Below, in pieces: positions 13,594-14,547 of a DNA stretch of 14,547 nt; positions within the stretch are counted from its first letter, which is position 1; each line of letters opens with the position of its first letter. This DNA comes from Gallionella sp. (GTDB lineage: Bacteria; Pseudomonadota; Gammaproteobacteria; Burkholderiales; Gallionellaceae), in the NCBI GenBank assembly GCA_030690245.1, contig JAUYGW010000057.1:1-14547 (forward strand), in the 5' to 3' direction. The notes below the pieces were generated by a model that searched no databases, had not been told where the DNA came from, and was given only the letters and a program-made list of their open reading frames with translations. The position numbers were made by a program, and so were the translations under genes.

Positions 13594-13604
13594 AACTTTT
13601 AGCA
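13577..13604. repeat. Short direct repeat at the end of grxC
   Basis: AACTTTTAGCA occurs twice, at 13577-13587 and 13594-13604, offset by 17 bp. The first copy is the end of the grxC coding sequence and the second begins directly after its stop. It is probably a small tandem duplication. Confidence 0.7.
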
Positions 13605-13626
13605 ACATAACCTTAGAGGAAGAAAC

Positions 13627-14088
13627 ATGACTGAAGCAGCCCAAGAAAACAATCAACCCGCATTCAACATAGAAAAAATCTACGTGAAGGATCTCTCGCT
13701 GGAGATTCCAAACGCGCCGAATATTTTTCTGGAACGCGAAAGCCCGCAAATCGATGTGCAATTGAACACTCAAACCGCAGTGATCGAGGGGGACGTGTAC
13801 GAAGTGATGATCACCAATACCGTAACGGCCAAGGTCGGCGAAAAGGTGATGTTCCTGATCGAGGCCAAACAGGCCGGCATCTTCCGCCTGAGCAACCTGC
13901 CCAGCGAAGACATCGAGCCGGTGCTGGCGGTGATGTGCCCGAACATCCTGTTCCCGTATTTGCGCGAACTCATTTCCAATACCGCTGTGCGCGCCGGTTT
14001 TGCGCCGGTGATGCTGAACCCGGTCAACTTCGATATGCTCTACCAGCAACACAAGCAGGAGCAGGCTCAGGCACCTACTACCCACTGA
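13627..14088 (+). CDS. secB: Protein-export chaperone SecB
   Basis: A cytosolic tetrameric chaperone that keeps preproteins unfolded and hands them to SecA. 153 residues, matching the usual 150-170. Characteristic stretches are IYVKDLSLEIPNAP (19-32), the beta strands around VYEVMITNTVTAKV, and FLIEAKQAGIFRLSNL, then CPNILFPYLRELISNTAVRAGF and PVMLNPVNFDMLY in the C-terminal helices. GAGGAAG lies five bases before the ATG. It follows grxC by 33 bases, as in E. coli grxC-secB. The stop shares a base with the start of the next gene. The C-terminal tail is short and Gln/Thr-rich. Confidence 0.97.
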   Translation: MTEAAQENNQPAFNIEKIYVKDLSLEIPNAPNIFLERESPQIDVQLNTQTAVIEGDVYEVMITNTVTAKVGEKVMFLIEAKQAGIFRLSNLPSEDIEPVLAVMCPNILFPYLRELISNTAVRAGFAPVMLNPVNFDMLYQQHKQEQAQAPTTH

Positions 14089-14547
14089 TGAAACCGCATA
14101 ATCCCCCGCGTCTGCTGACCCGTTTAATTGTTGTGGCCGGATTGCTGTGCGGCGCGAACGCGGCATGCGCGGTGGATTATGTGTCGGTCAGCGAGAGCAG
14201 CGCGATACTTTACGACGCGCCCTCGGCCAAGGCGAAAAAACTGTTCGTGGTGAATCGCTACATGCCCTTCGAGCAGGTTGTCACGCTGGATAATTGGGTC
14301 AAGGTGCGCGACCGTTCCGGCGGGTTGTACTGGGTGGAAAAACGCGTATTGAGCAGCAAGCGCTATGTGTTTGCGCTGCTGCCGCTGCTGGATGTGCGCG
14401 CCGCGCCTGAATCAGGCGCGGCGCGCTTGTTTCAGGTGCGCCAGCAAGTGGCGCTGGAGTATCTTGAATCGACCGGCGCCGGCTGGGTCAAGGTGCGCCA
14501 TCAAGACACGGATGTCGGCTATGTGCGCAGTACCGAAGTATGGGGCG
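14088..14547 (+). CDS. Secreted protein with bacterial SH3 repeats, 3' end outside window
   Basis: The frame opens at ATG 14088, which overlaps the secB stop by one base (TGATG), and remains open to the window end (153 residues visible). Residues 1-28 form a signal peptide (RLIVVAGLLCGANAACA, cleavage likely before VDY). Two similar repeats follow, about 29-88 and 99-153. Each begins with a strand leading to LYDAP- or VRAAP-like residues and contains WVKVR (NWVKVRDRSG and GWVKVRHQDTDVGYV), the pattern of bacterial SH3_3/SH3_4 domains that bind cell-wall peptides. I do not recognise a named gene. Coupling to secB suggests an envelope housekeeping role. The full length cannot be judged. Confidence 0.85.
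   Translation, partial: MKPHNPPRLLTRLIVVAGLLCGANAACAVDYVSVSESSAILYDAPSAKAKKLFVVNRYMPFEQVVTLDNWVKVRDRSGGLYWVEKRVLSSKRYVFALLPLLDVRAAPESGAARLFQVRQQVALEYLESTGAGWVKVRHQDTDVGYVRSTEVWG

Overview
The window looks like part of a chromosome of a moderately GC-rich betaproteobacterium, most likely a chemolithotrophic member of the Nitrosomonadales (Gallionellaceae or Thiobacillaceae type). This placement is an inference from gene order (gpmI/envC/S41 protease on one side, rhodanese/grxC/secB on the other), from a PglL-type ligase, and from a sulfide:quinone oxidoreductase that, as I recall the sequence, closely resembles that of Acidithiobacillus ferrooxidans. No RNA genes, transposases, CRISPR arrays or phage genes are visible.

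Layout. (1) 1-307: the 3' end of ssb, then a good intrinsic terminator. (2) 484-4727, minus strand: gpmI, envC and an S41 (CtpA-like) carboxy-terminal protease, a glycolysis/cell-division/envelope-proteolysis block. The gpmI-envC gap carries two inverted arrays of an ATCCGTG heptamer at exact 10-bp period, and one array supplies the apparent envC start codon. (3) 4828-11140, plus strand: an ArsR-family regulator with a two-cysteine pair spaced like the sulfide/persulfide sensors SqrR and BigR; a promoter with a dyad operator; an RND periplasmic adaptor; a sulfide:quinone oxidoreductase with all three catalytic cysteines; an RND inner-membrane permease; and a small two-helix DUF2892/YgaP-like membrane protein. 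(4) 11128-12930: a Wzy/PglL-type O-oligosaccharyltransferase or O-antigen ligase. (5) 12911-14547: membrane-anchored rhodanese (YibN-like), glutaredoxin 3, SecB and the start of a secreted SH3-repeat protein, packed with overlaps of a few bases.

How it may work. The central block reads as one sulfide-responsive unit. Reactive sulfur species would oxidise or persulfidate the repressor and open the promoter, SQR would oxidise sulfide to sulfane sulfur and pass electrons to quinone, and the RND pump encoded on both sides of SQR could export a product or a toxic by-product. An SQR gene placed between the adaptor and permease of one pump, under a SqrR-like regulator, is not a system I can name and is the main candidate for something undescribed here. 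The pump substrate is unknown and no outer-membrane channel is encoded in the window.

Other notable points are a palindromic dispersed repeat inserted in frame into the RND permease gene, bringing a run of nine C, and the likely insertion of the sulfide/RND/ligase block into an otherwise conserved gpmI | rhodanese-grxC-secB neighbourhood.
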